A stretch of 10,560 nt of DNA from an uncultured Clostridium sp. (GTDB taxonomy: Bacteria; Bacillota; Clostridia; Lachnospirales; Lachnospiraceae): assembly GCA_900551225.1 (NCBI GenBank), contig URUZ01000175.1:1-10560 (forward strand), given 5' to 3'. The first letter of the stretch is position 1; the number at the start of each line of letters is the position of its first letter. This document shows, piece after piece, positions 1 through 8,049 of this stretch. Below the pieces are notes generated by a model. That model was not told the origin of the DNA, did no database searches, and worked only from the letters and a program-made list of their open reading frames with translations. The position numbers and the translations under genes are program-made.

Positions 1-58
1 AGTGTAGATTGTGATGTATACAACGAAAGAAATTCTAGCCAAAGGAGCTGAAAGCATT

Positions 59-1078
59 ATGAAAGCTGTATTGATTGAGAGTCCCGGCAGGGCGGTGATG
101 AGGGAGGTATCCCGTCCATCCCCTAAACCCGGTGAAGCACTTTTAAAATTGATGTATGGGGGCATATGCGGCAGTGATTTAGGTTCCTACCGCGGTACAT
201 TCGCCTATTTTTCCTACCCCAGAACGCCGGGGCATGAATTCTCTGCGGAGATTGTGGAGATTGGAGATAATGACCAAGGGTTAAAGCCTGGGATGATTGT
301 TGTATGCAACCCGTATTTCAATTGCGGGGAATGTTATTCCTGTAGACACGGCCTGGTAAATGCATGTATGAGCAACCAGACCATGGGAGTCCAGCGGGAG
401 GGAGCATTTGCAGAGTATATTACCATGCCGGTGGAGCGGATTTATGACGGCAGGGGGCTGGACCCCAGGGTTCTGGCTATCATTGAACCGCTGTGCATCA
501 GCTACCACGGTGTGAAACGAGCAGGAATCGGCGCGGGTGACAAGGTGCTGATCGTAGGAGCAGGAACCATTGGGATTCTGGCGGCCTTTGCAGCCGGGCA
601 GAAGGGGGCGAAGGTCTACATTGCCGATGTGTCGGGGGTTAAGCTGGAATACACCAGGGATTTCGGGGTGGACGGCTGCATCCTGGCGGACAGCCCGGAG
701 GCATATGAGAAGGCTGTGCAGGAGATTACCGGCGGCAATGGATTTGATGTCACCGTTGAGGCAGTGGGCCTGCCGTCCACCTTCCAGAACTGCATCGATG
801 CCGTGGCATTCGGCGGCAGGATGGTGCTCATCGGAGTGGGCAAGGAGAACCTGGATTTTAATTTTACTATGATCCAGAAGAAGGAGCTGAACGTATTCGG
901 CTCCAGGAATGCCCTGAAGCATGATTTCCTGGAGCTGATCGATCTGGTGAAGGCTGGGAGGATTCCCTTGGAGAAGATCATCACCAACGTATACAAGTTT
1001 GACCAGGCCCCCAGGGCATTTCAGGAGTTGGATGAGCACGCGGGGGAAATGCTGAAGGTGCTGATTGATTTTACATAA
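59..1078 (+). CDS. Zinc-dependent medium-chain alcohol/polyol dehydrogenase
   Basis: This predicts a 339-residue cytoplasmic NAD(P)-dependent dehydrogenase that oxidises a secondary alcohol, polyol or sugar acid, or runs the reverse reduction. I chose the ATG at 59 because AAGGAG lies at 42-47 and the protein then begins MKAVLIESPG, the usual family start; an in-frame ATG at 11 would add 16 unlikely residues. Visible motifs are the catalytic zinc ligands C37 (GGICGSD), H59-E60 (PGHE) and E143, and the structural zinc cysteines C89, C92, C95 and C103. The Rossmann glycine motif GAGTIG is at 167-172, and D190 at the end of the second strand favours NAD over NADP. The length is normal for the family. 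The closest groups by eye are RspB/gulonate-dehydrogenase-like and threonine/sorbitol dehydrogenases, but the substrate is not determinable. The pepD-like gene starts 14 bases downstream, so the two are surely co-transcribed. Confidence 0.9.
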   Translation: MKAVLIESPGRAVMREVSRPSPKPGEALLKLMYGGICGSDLGSYRGTFAYFSYPRTPGHEFSAEIVEIGDNDQGLKPGMIVVCNPYFNCGECYSCRHGLVNACMSNQTMGVQREGAFAEYITMPVERIYDGRGLDPRVLAIIEPLCISYHGVKRAGIGAGDKVLIVGAGTIGILAAFAAGQKGAKVYIADVSGVKLEYTRDFGVDGCILADSPEAYEKAVQEITGGNGFDVTVEAVGLPSTFQNCIDAVAFGGRMVLIGVGKENLDFNFTMIQKKELNVFGSRNALKHDFLELIDLVKAGRIPLEKIITNVYKFDQAPRAFQELDEHAGEMLKVLIDFT

Positions 1079-1092
1079 AAGGAGAGTGTGCG

Positions 1093-2550
1093 ATGTATGA
1101 GTGTTTAAAAGGGTTGGAGCCTGCCAGAGTATTTGAGATATTTGACCAGCTGTGCCGGATTCCTCATGGCTCTGGGAATGAGAAGGCTATCAGCGATTAC
1201 ATCTGCCGGTTCTGTAAAGATAGGGAGCTTTGGGTACTGCAGGATGAGGCCTATAACCTGATTATCAGAAAACCGGCTACGCCAGGGTATGAGAAGGCAC
1301 CTGTTGTTGTTCTTCAGGCCCATCTGGACATGGTATGTGAGAAGAATGGGGACAAGGTCCATGATTTTGAGAAAGATCCTATTACTGTTTTGCGGGACGG
1401 GGACCGGATCTATGGGGACGGCACTACATTGGGGGCTGATGATGCCACAGGCGTGGCATTTGCCATGTGCGTATTGGAGGCAGAGGGACTTTCTCATCCC
1501 GCCCTGGAAGTGGTGCTCACTGCGGATGAAGAGGCCGGGATGAGCGGTATCAAGGCCCTTGACTTTGATCAGCTCCAGGGGAGGGTGATCATCAATCTGG
1601 ACTGCAGTGATGAGGGGATTGTGGTGGGCTGCGCCGGTTCTGCGGTAGTCCGCATGAGCCTTGAGCTGGAGCGGGAGACAGTTCCCGGCAACTGGGAGTC
1701 CGGGACCGTGAAAATCCGGGGCTTGAAGGGCGGCCACAGCGGGCTGGATATCACAAAGGAACGGGGGAATGCTAATGTTTTGCTGGCCAGACTGCTGTCA
1801 GGGCTGGCGTGCACCTGCAGGGTGAGGCTGGGAAGCTTTGACGGCGGTCTGCAGACCAATGCCATCTGCCGGGAGGCGGAAGCCAAGATCGCCTTCCCCG
1901 CGGACAGCCGGGACACGCTACTGCAGTGCATCATGGATTGGGAAAACATATTCCGCAAGGAATTCAAAATCAGTGATCCGGATGTACAGGTTCTGATGGA
2001 GGACACCGCAGAGCCGTGGGGAGTGTATACAGAGGAGGGAGCAGAACGGCTTTTGGACACGCTGTTAAACATTGACTGCGGAGTGATGGCAATGAACGTG
2101 GAGGTGCCAGGCGTACCTGAGACAAGCGGCAATATTGGTGTGGTCACCAGCGCCCGCTCCGGTGTTGTAATCCGCACCTTATATAGAAGCTGCCTGGACA
2201 GCAAGAAGCAGTATGCAATAGACAAGAACCGGCGTCTGGCCCGGCTGTGCGGTGCAGAATTCCAGGTTGAATCCAGCTCACCTGAGTGGGAGTATCAGGC
2301 AGACAGCCGTTTAAGTGCTCTGATCCAGCGCATATACAGGGAACGTTTTGGCCGGGATCTGGCCGTAGAGGTATCTCACGGGGGAAACGAGTGCGGTACA
2401 TTTTTCCAGAAATTCCCTGAAGCTGACATCGTGTGCACTGGAACCCGGATTATCGGCGCCCACACTCCTGATGAGAGTGTGATGGTCAGCATTATACAGC
2501 AGGAGTGGGAGATGCTGTGCCTGACCTTAGAGGGGATGCTTAGTTATTGA
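1093..2550 (+). CDS. pepD: Aminoacyl-histidine dipeptidase, M20 family (PepD)
   Basis: This encodes a 485-residue cytosolic metallopeptidase that hydrolyses Xaa-His and other dipeptides. An AAGGAG site at 1079-1084 precedes the ATG. The M20 metal site is complete: H77 and D79 (QAHLDMV), D116 (GADDATG), catalytic E146 and metal ligand E147 (TADEEAG), D170 (NLD), and a C-terminal histidine at 457 (GAHTPDE). The HGGNECG motif typical of PepD starts at H429. The central part, roughly residues 205-395, is the lid/dimerisation domain inserted in the catalytic domain. The length matches PepD (about 480-490), and no key residue is missing. The gene lies between a dehydrogenase and an ABC importer in one apparent operon. 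This suggests, but does not prove, that the importer delivers a peptide-like or amide-containing compound that this enzyme splits. Confidence 0.93.
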   Translation: MYECLKGLEPARVFEIFDQLCRIPHGSGNEKAISDYICRFCKDRELWVLQDEAYNLIIRKPATPGYEKAPVVVLQAHLDMVCEKNGDKVHDFEKDPITVLRDGDRIYGDGTTLGADDATGVAFAMCVLEAEGLSHPALEVVLTADEEAGMSGIKALDFDQLQGRVIINLDCSDEGIVVGCAGSAVVRMSLELERETVPGNWESGTVKIRGLKGGHSGLDITKERGNANVLLARLLSGLACTCRVRLGSFDGGLQTNAICREAEAKIAFPADSRDTLLQCIMDWENIFRKEFKISDPDVQVLMEDTAEPWGVYTEEGAERLLDTLLNIDCGVMAMNVEVPGVPETSGNIGVVTSARSGVVIRTLYRSCLDSKKQYAIDKNRRLARLCGAEFQVESSSPEWEYQADSRLSALIQRIYRERFGRDLAVEVSHGGNECGTFFQKFPEADIVCTGTRIIGAHTPDESVMVSIIQQEWEMLCLTLEGMLSY

Positions 2551-2556
2551 GATTGG

Positions 2557-2579
2557 AACGGCAGACAGACAGCCGTTTT
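2557..2579 (+). promoter_or_regulatory. Small stem-loop between pepD and the binding-protein gene
   Basis: AACGGC (2557-2562) pairs with GCCGTT (2572-2577) around a 9-base loop and is followed by a TTTT run that overlaps the end of the stem. It looks like a weak intrinsic terminator or attenuator that would lower read-through from the enzyme genes into the transporter genes. The six-pair stem is short, so full termination is doubtful. I see no convincing -35/-10 pair between it and the ATG at 2609; TAAAAT at 2582-2587 lacks a partner. Confidence 0.4.
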
Positions 2580-2608
2580 CATAAAATTAAACGTACGGAG
2601 GAAAAAAG

Positions 2609-3835
2609 ATGAAAAAGGTATTATCACTGGTGATGGCAGCGGCATTGGCCGTGTCCCTTGCGGGCTGCGGCTCTTCAGGCAACACTGCGGCGACCGCTCA
2701 GAAAACGGAAAACGGAACGGAAAATGCAGGTGGAAATGCAGCAGGCGGCGCGGGGGAGGCGGCCGGAGGGAACAGCGCCGGGGCTGGGATGAATTTTAAA
2801 ATAGGCATCCTCACGTCAACCGTCTCCCAGGCGGAGGAGGAATATCGGGCGGCAGAGTCTGTGAGAGAAAAATATGGGGACATGATTATTCACCAGACAT
2901 TTCCGGACAAAGCAGCCAGCGAGCAGGAGACAACGATCTCCATTGCCCTGTCTCTTGCGGCGGACCCGGATGTAAAGGCTATCATCTGTAATACTGCCAT
3001 GGAGGGCACTGCGGCCGCCATGGAAAAAGTGCGGGAGAAGCGCCCTGACATCCTGCTCCTGGCAGGCGTGCCCAGCGAGTCACCGGATGTGATCTGTGCT
3101 GCCGCTGATCTTGTGTTCCATCCTGACGTGGCTGAGATGGGAACTGCAGTGGCCGAGGCTGCAGCCGAGATGGGCGCAACCACTGTGGTACATTATTCCT
3201 TCCCCCGCCATATGGCGCAGCCCTTAAACATTGCCCGCCATGACAACATGAAGGCAAAATGTGAGGAGCTGGGGCTGAAGTTTGTGGACGGAACCTCCCC
3301 TGACCCCATGGGCGATGCTGGAATTGCGGCTACCCAGCAGTTTATTCTGGAGGATGTGCCCAGAAAAGTGGAAGAATATGGTAATGAGACGGCGTTTTTC
3401 GGAACTAACGCAGGCCAGCAGGAACCCATGTGCAAGGCTGCATTTGAATCCAAGGCCATTTATCCCATGCCTGACAATCCAAGCGTATTCTACGCATTCC
3501 CCGGCGCCCTTGGCATCGAAGTGCCTGAGGACAAGCGGGGGGACGTGGATTTTATGAAGCAGCAGATCAGCGATAAGCTGGCAGCAGGCGGTATGAGCGG
3601 CCGCATGGGCGCATGGAGCGCTCCCATGCACACCATGTTTATCAACTGTGCGGTTGAGTATGCCATCAGCTACTGCAACGGCCAATTTACCGACAAGGCT
3701 GACCTGGAACAGTTTACCAAAATATTTGGGGATTTCGCAGGTGGTGATGTGAGTGTGCGGAAGTACATGGATATTGAGAGTGGTAAGACCTATGATAATT
3801 TCTTTGTGGTTCTGGGCAAATTCGTCACACTTTAA
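2609..3835 (+). CDS. DUF3798 periplasmic-binding-protein-like lipoprotein
   Basis: This encodes a 408-residue extracytoplasmic lipoprotein, the probable substrate receptor of the ABC importer encoded just downstream. GGAGG at 2597-2601 sits 7 bases before the ATG. The N-terminus is a lipoprotein signal, MKKVLSLVMAAALAVSLAGC, with lipobox LAGC and lipidated C20. Residues 21 to about 59 form a flexible Gly/Ala/Asn/Ser-rich linker. The folded domain starts near residue 61 with FKIGILTSTVSQAEEEYRAA and runs to the C-terminus; its alternating strand/helix pattern resembles type 1 periplasmic binding proteins. I recognise it as the DUF3798 family of Firmicutes, whose ligand is not established as far as I know. 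Its place before an RbsA-type ATPase and two RbsC-type permeases makes the receptor role a firm inference. A stem-loop after the gene may keep its mRNA level above that of the membrane components. Confidence 0.88.
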   Translation: MKKVLSLVMAAALAVSLAGCGSSGNTAATAQKTENGTENAGGNAAGGAGEAAGGNSAGAGMNFKIGILTSTVSQAEEEYRAAESVREKYGDMIIHQTFPDKAASEQETTISIALSLAADPDVKAIICNTAMEGTAAAMEKVREKRPDILLLAGVPSESPDVICAAADLVFHPDVAEMGTAVAEAAAEMGATTVVHYSFPRHMAQPLNIARHDNMKAKCEELGLKFVDGTSPDPMGDAGIAATQQFILEDVPRKVEEYGNETAFFGTNAGQQEPMCKAAFESKAIYPMPDNPSVFYAFPGALGIEVPEDKRGDVDFMKQQISDKLAAGGMSGRMGAWSAPMHTMFINCAVEYAISYCNGQFTDKADLEQFTKIFGDFAGGDVSVRKYMDIESGKTYDNFFVVLGKFVTL

Positions 3836-3854
3836 TTAAATCTAAGCTGAGCGT

Positions 3855-3889
3855 CCGGAGATTGTCTTCCTATTGAAGGCAGTCTCCGG
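3855..3889 (+). promoter_or_regulatory. Strong intergenic stem-loop after the binding-protein gene
   Basis: The 15-base arms at 3855-3869 and 3875-3889 pair completely, with two G-U pairs, around the 5-base loop CTATT. No T-run follows (the next bases are CTGCGAAATGG), so it is not a standard Rho-independent terminator. It lies between the stop of the binding-protein gene and the start of the ATPase gene. This is the classic position for a 3' mRNA-stabilising or processing hairpin that lets the receptor be made in excess over the ATPase and permeases. The structure is seen directly; the role is inferred from other ABC import operons. Confidence 0.65.
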
Positions 3890-3944
3890 CTGCGAAATGG
3901 GCTATCATAGGAATCTACAATAGGGGAAAGAAAGAGGGTTGTAT

Positions 3945-5534
3945 ATGGCCAGACAGGCGCTCCTCCATTTTAAAAATATTAAGAAAAGCTTCTCGGGAAA
4001 TGCGGTGCTGTCCGGAGTGGATTTCCAGATTTTTCCTGGTCAGATCGTGGCTCTGGCAGGTGAAAATGGGGCAGGGAAATCCACGCTGATGAATATTCTG
4101 TTCGGAATGAATGTGATTCAGGAAACCGGCGGTTATGAGGGTGAGATTGTTTTTGAAGGAAAGAATGTGAAGATCCAGTCTCCGGAGGCTGCCATGGCGT
4201 TGGGGATTGGCATGGTACATCAGGAATTTATGCTGCTGCCGGGTTTTACGGTGGCGCGTAATATTAAACTGAACAGGGAAAATGTGGTTCCATCTGCAAT
4301 CAGCCGGGTTGCAGGCCGCAATTACCAGCTGTTGGATAATCCCAGGATTGTGAAGGAGGCTGCGGGGGCCCTGAACAGGCTGGGAATGGAAATCAATCCG
4401 GAGGTGACGGTTGATAAGCTTCCGGTGGGACATATGCAGTTCGTGGAGATTGCCCGGGAGATTGACAAGAGCAATCTAAAGCTTCTGGTGCTGGACGAAC
4501 CAACCGCGGTTCTTACAGAGAGTGAGGCGGAGCGTTTTCTGCAATGTATCAGGAAGGTGGCTGAGGATGGGATCGCAGTGATCTTCATCAGCCACCGTCT
4601 GGACGAGGTGGTCAGTCTGGCGGACTCAGTGGTGATTCTGCGGGACGGGCAGATGGTGTTTAATGAGCGGACGGAACATACCAGTAAAAATCAAATTGCG
4701 GAAATGATGGTGGGCAGAAAGCTGGAGGCGGACAGCCTGATCAACGTGAACCGTCATTTTGAGGATGACTTTATACTGGAGACCGAGCATTTGAAGGTGG
4801 ATATGCCCGGCGAGCGCAGCAGGGATGTGTCCCTAAAGGTGAGGCGTGGGGAGATCCTGGGGATCGGAGGCCTGGCAGGACATGGGAAAACCAGCATTTC
4901 CAACGGCATTTTCGGCATGTATCCCACCAAGGGCACAGTGCGGTATAACGGAGAAATCCTTGCTGTGGAGAAGGTGGGTGAGGCCCTGAATCGGGGCATG
5001 GCATTTGTGTCCGAGGACCGGAAGGGGGTGGGGCTTCTGCTGGATGAGTCCATTGCCCTCAACATGGTGTATACAGATATGAAGGTAAACCGCAGATTCC
5101 TGAAGAAATACGGCATATTCTCACTGTTTGACGGCAGGAGCGCGGATAAGGCGGTGGAGCAGATGATCCGGGAGCTGGATATCCGCTGTACCGGCGGGAA
5201 GCAGCTGGTGGGACGGCTGTCAGGCGGAAATCAGCAGAAGGTCTGTGTGGCCAGAGCCTTGATCACCAAGCCGGAGCTGCTGTTTGTGTCGGAGCCAACC
5301 AGGGGGATTGACATAGGGGCCAAGCAGATTCTGTTAAATTACCTGGTGAAGATCAACAGGGAGCAGGGAATTACCATTGTGATGACCTCCAGCGAATTAA
5401 ATGAGCTGCGCACAGTCTGTGACCGGATCGCCATCATCGGCTCAGGGGTGGTCCAGGGGATTCTGAAGCCTGATGCGCCAAACGTGGAATTTGCCCTTTT
5501 GATGTCAGGGGAAAAAGGAGGGAATGAGAAATGA
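3945..5534 (+). CDS. Sugar/nucleoside-type ABC importer ATPase with two nucleotide-binding domains
   Basis: This is a 529-residue cytoplasmic ATPase of the RbsA/MglA/NupA type, with two nucleotide-binding domains on one chain. I prefer the ATG at 3945 (GAGGG at 3934-3938 is well spaced) over the in-frame TTG at 3939. Domain 1 has Walker A GENGAGKST (39-47), Q-loop Q93, a degenerate signature PVGHMQ (160-165), Walker B LLVLDEPT (180-187) and H217. Domain 2 has the Walker A-like GLAGHGKTS (309-317), a perfect signature LSGGNQQ (425-431), a modified Walker B ending VSEPTRG (448-454), and Ser-Ser in place of the H-loop histidine (around 482-483). This asymmetry is normal for the family and implies one main catalytic site. 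Its end overlaps the first permease start by four bases (ATGA), so translation is coupled. Confidence 0.93.
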   Translation: MARQALLHFKNIKKSFSGNAVLSGVDFQIFPGQIVALAGENGAGKSTLMNILFGMNVIQETGGYEGEIVFEGKNVKIQSPEAAMALGIGMVHQEFMLLPGFTVARNIKLNRENVVPSAISRVAGRNYQLLDNPRIVKEAAGALNRLGMEINPEVTVDKLPVGHMQFVEIAREIDKSNLKLLVLDEPTAVLTESEAERFLQCIRKVAEDGIAVIFISHRLDEVVSLADSVVILRDGQMVFNERTEHTSKNQIAEMMVGRKLEADSLINVNRHFEDDFILETEHLKVDMPGERSRDVSLKVRRGEILGIGGLAGHGKTSISNGIFGMYPTKGTVRYNGEILAVEKVGEALNRGMAFVSEDRKGVGLLLDESIALNMVYTDMKVNRRFLKKYGIFSLFDGRSADKAVEQMIRELDIRCTGGKQLVGRLSGGNQQKVCVARALITKPELLFVSEPTRGIDIGAKQILLNYLVKINREQGITIVMTSSELNELRTVCDRIAIIGSGVVQGILKPDAPNVEFALLMSGEKGGNEK

Positions 5535-6571
5535 CTGCATTTAGAACCGGACTTAAATCCTTCGGGTTTCCGCGCCTGATTATACTTGCATTTCTGTGTA
5601 TTCTGATTCTCATGATGTTTGTGCTGGGAATCCCGGTGCCGCTGACATTTTCCCAGTGTCTGGTCAGGGTGGGCATCAATATGGTGCTGTCCCTGGCCAT
5701 GGTGCCGGGGATCATGGCCGGCACGGGTATGAATTTCGCCCTGCCGCTGGGGATTGAGTGCGGACTGCTGGCGGGGATGATCAGCCTGGAGTACAACATG
5801 ACCGGGGTGGGCGGAATCCTCATGGCCATGGCTATCTCCATCCCATTCAGCGTTCTGGCAGGCTGGGCCTACAGCCAGCTGGTGAACCGGGTGAAAGGCA
5901 GTGAGATGATGGTCTCCACCTATATAGGGTTCTCAGTGGTGGCGCTAATGTGTATCGGGTGGCTGGTACTGCCCTTTAACAACCCGTCCATCGTATGGCC
6001 CATTGGGGATGGCCTGCGCACCACCATCACACTGGAGGCCTGGTATGACCGGGCTCTGAACAACCTGTTTGCATTCAGCCTGTTTGGCGTGGAGATTCCG
6101 GTGGGGCTGATCCTGGTGGTCAGTGTGTTCTGTTTCCTGATTATGCTTTTTTCTAAGAGCCATCTGGGGCTGATGATGAAGGCGGCCGGCGCCAACCCCA
6201 AGTTTGCCAGGTCCAACGGCGTGAGGGTGGATTCCATGCGGTCCACGGCCACCATTTTGTCCACAGTGCTGGGCGGAATTGGGATTATCATCTATGCCCA
6301 GGGATTTGGTTTTTACCAGCTGTACAACGCTCCCCTGATGATGGCATTTCCCGCCATTGCCGCGGTGCTGATCGGAGGGGCCACACCAAGCCGGATATCC
6401 ATCTTCAATGTGGTGCTGGGAACCTTTATGTTCCAAAGTATGCTGGCTATTGCCACGCCTGTGGCCAACAGCCTGATTCCGGAGGGCAACCTGTCTGAGG
6501 TGGTGCGCACCATTGTCAGCAACGGAATCATTTTGTACGCTTTATCCCGAATGCAAGGAGGGAAACGATAA
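5531..6571 (+). CDS. ABC importer permease 1 (RbsC-type, BPD_transp_2 family)
   Basis: This 346-residue polytopic inner-membrane protein forms one half of the translocation channel. Its ATG overlaps the ATPase stop codon, and GGAG with an adjoining GG (5517-5522) inside the ATPase gene serves as ribosome site. Hydrophobic segments are visible around residues 15-33, 48-66, 74-85, 92-117, 128-148, 190-208, 236-255, 266-282 and 292-310. The cytoplasmic coupling-loop motif of the family, KAAGANPKFARSNGV, lies at 217-231, between two membrane segments as expected. The length is typical for RbsC/NupB-type permeases. It is followed at once by a second, different permease, so the channel is most likely a heterodimer rather than the homodimer of ribose-type systems. 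The substrate is unknown. Confidence 0.92.
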   Translation: MTAFRTGLKSFGFPRLIILAFLCILILMMFVLGIPVPLTFSQCLVRVGINMVLSLAMVPGIMAGTGMNFALPLGIECGLLAGMISLEYNMTGVGGILMAMAISIPFSVLAGWAYSQLVNRVKGSEMMVSTYIGFSVVALMCIGWLVLPFNNPSIVWPIGDGLRTTITLEAWYDRALNNLFAFSLFGVEIPVGLILVVSVFCFLIMLFSKSHLGLMMKAAGANPKFARSNGVRVDSMRSTATILSTVLGGIGIIIYAQGFGFYQLYNAPLMMAFPAIAAVLIGGATPSRISIFNVVLGTFMFQSMLAIATPVANSLIPEGNLSEVVRTIVSNGIILYALSRMQGGKR

Positions 6572-7854
6572 TGGGGAATGAGAGAAAACATAGAGCCGGT
6601 GTCTATTTCGAAAAGGTGCTGATCAGTAATGCTGTTACCATACTGTTCTGCATCATCTGTGTAGCTGGGATTGTACTTGCAAAACAGCCCATGTCTTACA
6701 TTATCGGGGAGATTTCCAGCCGGTTGTTCCGCAATCTGATTCTGATTTTGGCCCTGCTGGTTCCAGTGTGGGCCGGAATGGGGCTGAATTTCAGCATTGT
6801 GTTGGGAGCCATGGCTGCACAGATCGGCATCATTGTATCCACCAATTTTTCCATCACTGGGGTTGCCTGTATTGTGGTGTCCTTCATTGTCAGTATCCCG
6901 CTGTCCCTGCTGTTCGGAAATCTGACCGGGCGGCTGTTCAATCAGACCAAAGGCCAAGAAATGATCACCGGCATGATTCTGGGGTTCTTTGCCAAAGGAG
7001 TATATGACCTGGTGTTTATGTTCCTGTGCGGTCCGGTGATTCCAGTCAGGAACAAAGCCCTGCTGCTGACCAATGGGATCGGGCTGACCACACCCATCAA
7101 TCTGGATGGAACCACCAAGAGTGCTGTCAATAAGCTCTGGATGGTGTCACTGGATAAGGCGGTGGGGGCGGTGCTGATTCTGATGGTAGCCGTGCAGGCT
7201 GTATTTCTGGTGTGGAGGCTCTGCGCAAAACATGAGAAGATCAGGTGGGGAAGGCAGTATACACTGTGGGGCAGTGTGCTTCTGCTGATTGTGTACCAGG
7301 TGGTGTGCACCTTCTCGGAGACGGTGCTGTTTGCGCTGCGCTTTACCGATGTGCCTGTGGCTACAGGCATGCTGATCTTTCTGGTGTGCCTCTACATCAT
7401 GTTTCTGGCCAGGACCAAGCTGGGCAGCGATATTAATGCAGTGGGCCAGAATCTGTCCGTTGCCGAGTCCATGGGAATTCCTGCGGACAAGATCCGCATT
7501 ATGGCGATTATGATCTCCACCCTGCTGGCAGCCTTGGGACAGTTGATCTTTATCCAGGATATCGGCAACTTTACCACCTACACAGCCCATGAAAATGTGG
7601 GAACCTTCGCCATTGCGGCCCTGCTGGTGGGAGGCGCTTCTATTAAAAAGGCAACCATTGGTCAGGCCATATTGGGGGCACTGCTGTTTCACACCATGTT
7701 TATCATTTCGCCCATTGCAGGCAAAAATCTGTTCAACAATGCCCAGCTGGGAGAATATTTCCGGGTGTTTGCCTGCTACGCGGTAATAGCGGTAGCTCTG
7801 GCGTTACATGCGTGGAAGACAATTATGGCAAAACGGGTGGAGGATGCAATGTAA
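6571..7854 (+). CDS. ABC importer permease 2 (RbsC-type with extra membrane hairpin)
   Basis: This 427-residue polytopic membrane protein is the partner of permease 1. Its ATG shares one base with the preceding stop (TAATG), and AAGGAGG at 6555-6561 is its ribosome site. Membrane segments are evident near residues 19-37, 53-68, 74-90, 95-116, 130-152, 196-216, 232-249, 264-280, 308-326, 345-355 and 365-381, with a last one at 398-415. The coupling-loop motif NAVGQNLSVAESMGI is at 289-303, at the same relative place as in permease 1. It is about 80 residues longer than permease 1. The excess is mainly an inserted stretch near 196-250 with two further membrane segments joined by a basic loop (HEKIRWGRQY), plus a longer C-terminal segment. 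It ends the operon; no terminator is obvious before the next promoter. Its C-terminal coding sequence recurs, degraded, at 8461-8598. Confidence 0.92.
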   Translation: MGNERKHRAGVYFEKVLISNAVTILFCIICVAGIVLAKQPMSYIIGEISSRLFRNLILILALLVPVWAGMGLNFSIVLGAMAAQIGIIVSTNFSITGVACIVVSFIVSIPLSLLFGNLTGRLFNQTKGQEMITGMILGFFAKGVYDLVFMFLCGPVIPVRNKALLLTNGIGLTTPINLDGTTKSAVNKLWMVSLDKAVGAVLILMVAVQAVFLVWRLCAKHEKIRWGRQYTLWGSVLLLIVYQVVCTFSETVLFALRFTDVPVATGMLIFLVCLYIMFLARTKLGSDINAVGQNLSVAESMGIPADKIRIMAIMISTLLAALGQLIFIQDIGNFTTYTAHENVGTFAIAALLVGGASIKKATIGQAILGALLFHTMFIISPIAGKNLFNNAQLGEYFRVFACYAVIAVALALHAWKTIMAKRVEDAM

Positions 7855-7860
7855 TTATCG

Positions 7861-7901
7861 TTGTACTTGCTTTTTTCCATGATAAAATATTTATGTATAA
7901 T
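7861..7901 (+). promoter_or_regulatory. Probable promoter of the small membrane-peptide gene
   Basis: A perfect -10 box TATAAT lies at 7896-7901, directly preceded by TG. No good -35 exists at 16-18 bases upstream (the stretch is T-rich). An alternative pair is TTGTAC (7861-7866) with TAAAAT (7883-7888), spacing 16. With the TATAAT box, transcription would begin near 7908 and give a leader of about 58 bases before the ATG at 7966. The stretch is AT-rich against the GC-rich operon to its left. Confidence 0.5.
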
Positions 7902-7965
7902 TGAAAAGAAGTCAGAGGATAGTCTGATGGTTTCCTTCGGAAATAAACGGAGGAGGATATGGAGC

Positions 7966-8049
7966 ATGAATACACTTGAAGTGTTGACATTGGTGCTGGT
8001 GATTTTTGCAGCACTTGCTTACATAGATAACCATCTGAATAAAAAATAG
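7966..8049 (+). CDS. 27-residue single-span membrane peptide, candidate type I (holin-like) toxin
   Basis: This tiny gene begins MNTLEVLTLV, continues with a hydrophobic helix over residues 6-20, and ends in a polar, basic tail (DNHLNKK). I chose the ATG at 7966 because AGGAGG (7951-7956) lies 9 bases upstream; the same frame is open from 7861, but the extra N-terminus has no ribosome site and contains the promoter. The plan (short acidic head, one membrane span, lysine tail) and the start M-x-T-x-E-x-L resemble TxpA/holin-like toxins of type I toxin-antitoxin systems, which damage the cell's own membrane. It is flanked by convergent antisense signals at 8041-8182, as txpA/RatA and bsrG/SR4 are. 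The leader holds a small hairpin (TTTCC 7931-7935 with GGAAA 7939-7943) and AGAGGATAG (7914-7922), which can pair with the 3' hairpin. Toxicity is inferred; a harmless small membrane protein is the main alternative. Confidence 0.65.
   Translation: MNTLEVLTLVLVIFAALAYIDNHLNKK

Noticed and set aside
49..62. Possible catabolite-responsive element (TGAAAGCATTATGA) at the dehydrogenase start
   Set aside because: It lacks the conserved central CG and the final CA, and overlaps the start codon, where sequence is fixed by coding and ribosome-site needs.
281..1039. Long minus-strand open frame opposite the dehydrogenase
   Set aside because: It has no ribosome site or recognisable domain, and lies opposite a gene with complete family motifs; typical shadow frame in GC-rich coding DNA.
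1569..2225. Minus-strand open frame of over 200 codons opposite pepD
   Set aside because: Low-complexity Ser/Pro/Arg-rich product with no ribosome site; shadow of the PepD frame.
7861..7965. Longer start for the small membrane peptide (62 residues from 7861)
   Set aside because: The start has no ribosome site and the added residues overlap the TATAAT box; the ATG at 7966 has a strong AGGAGG site.
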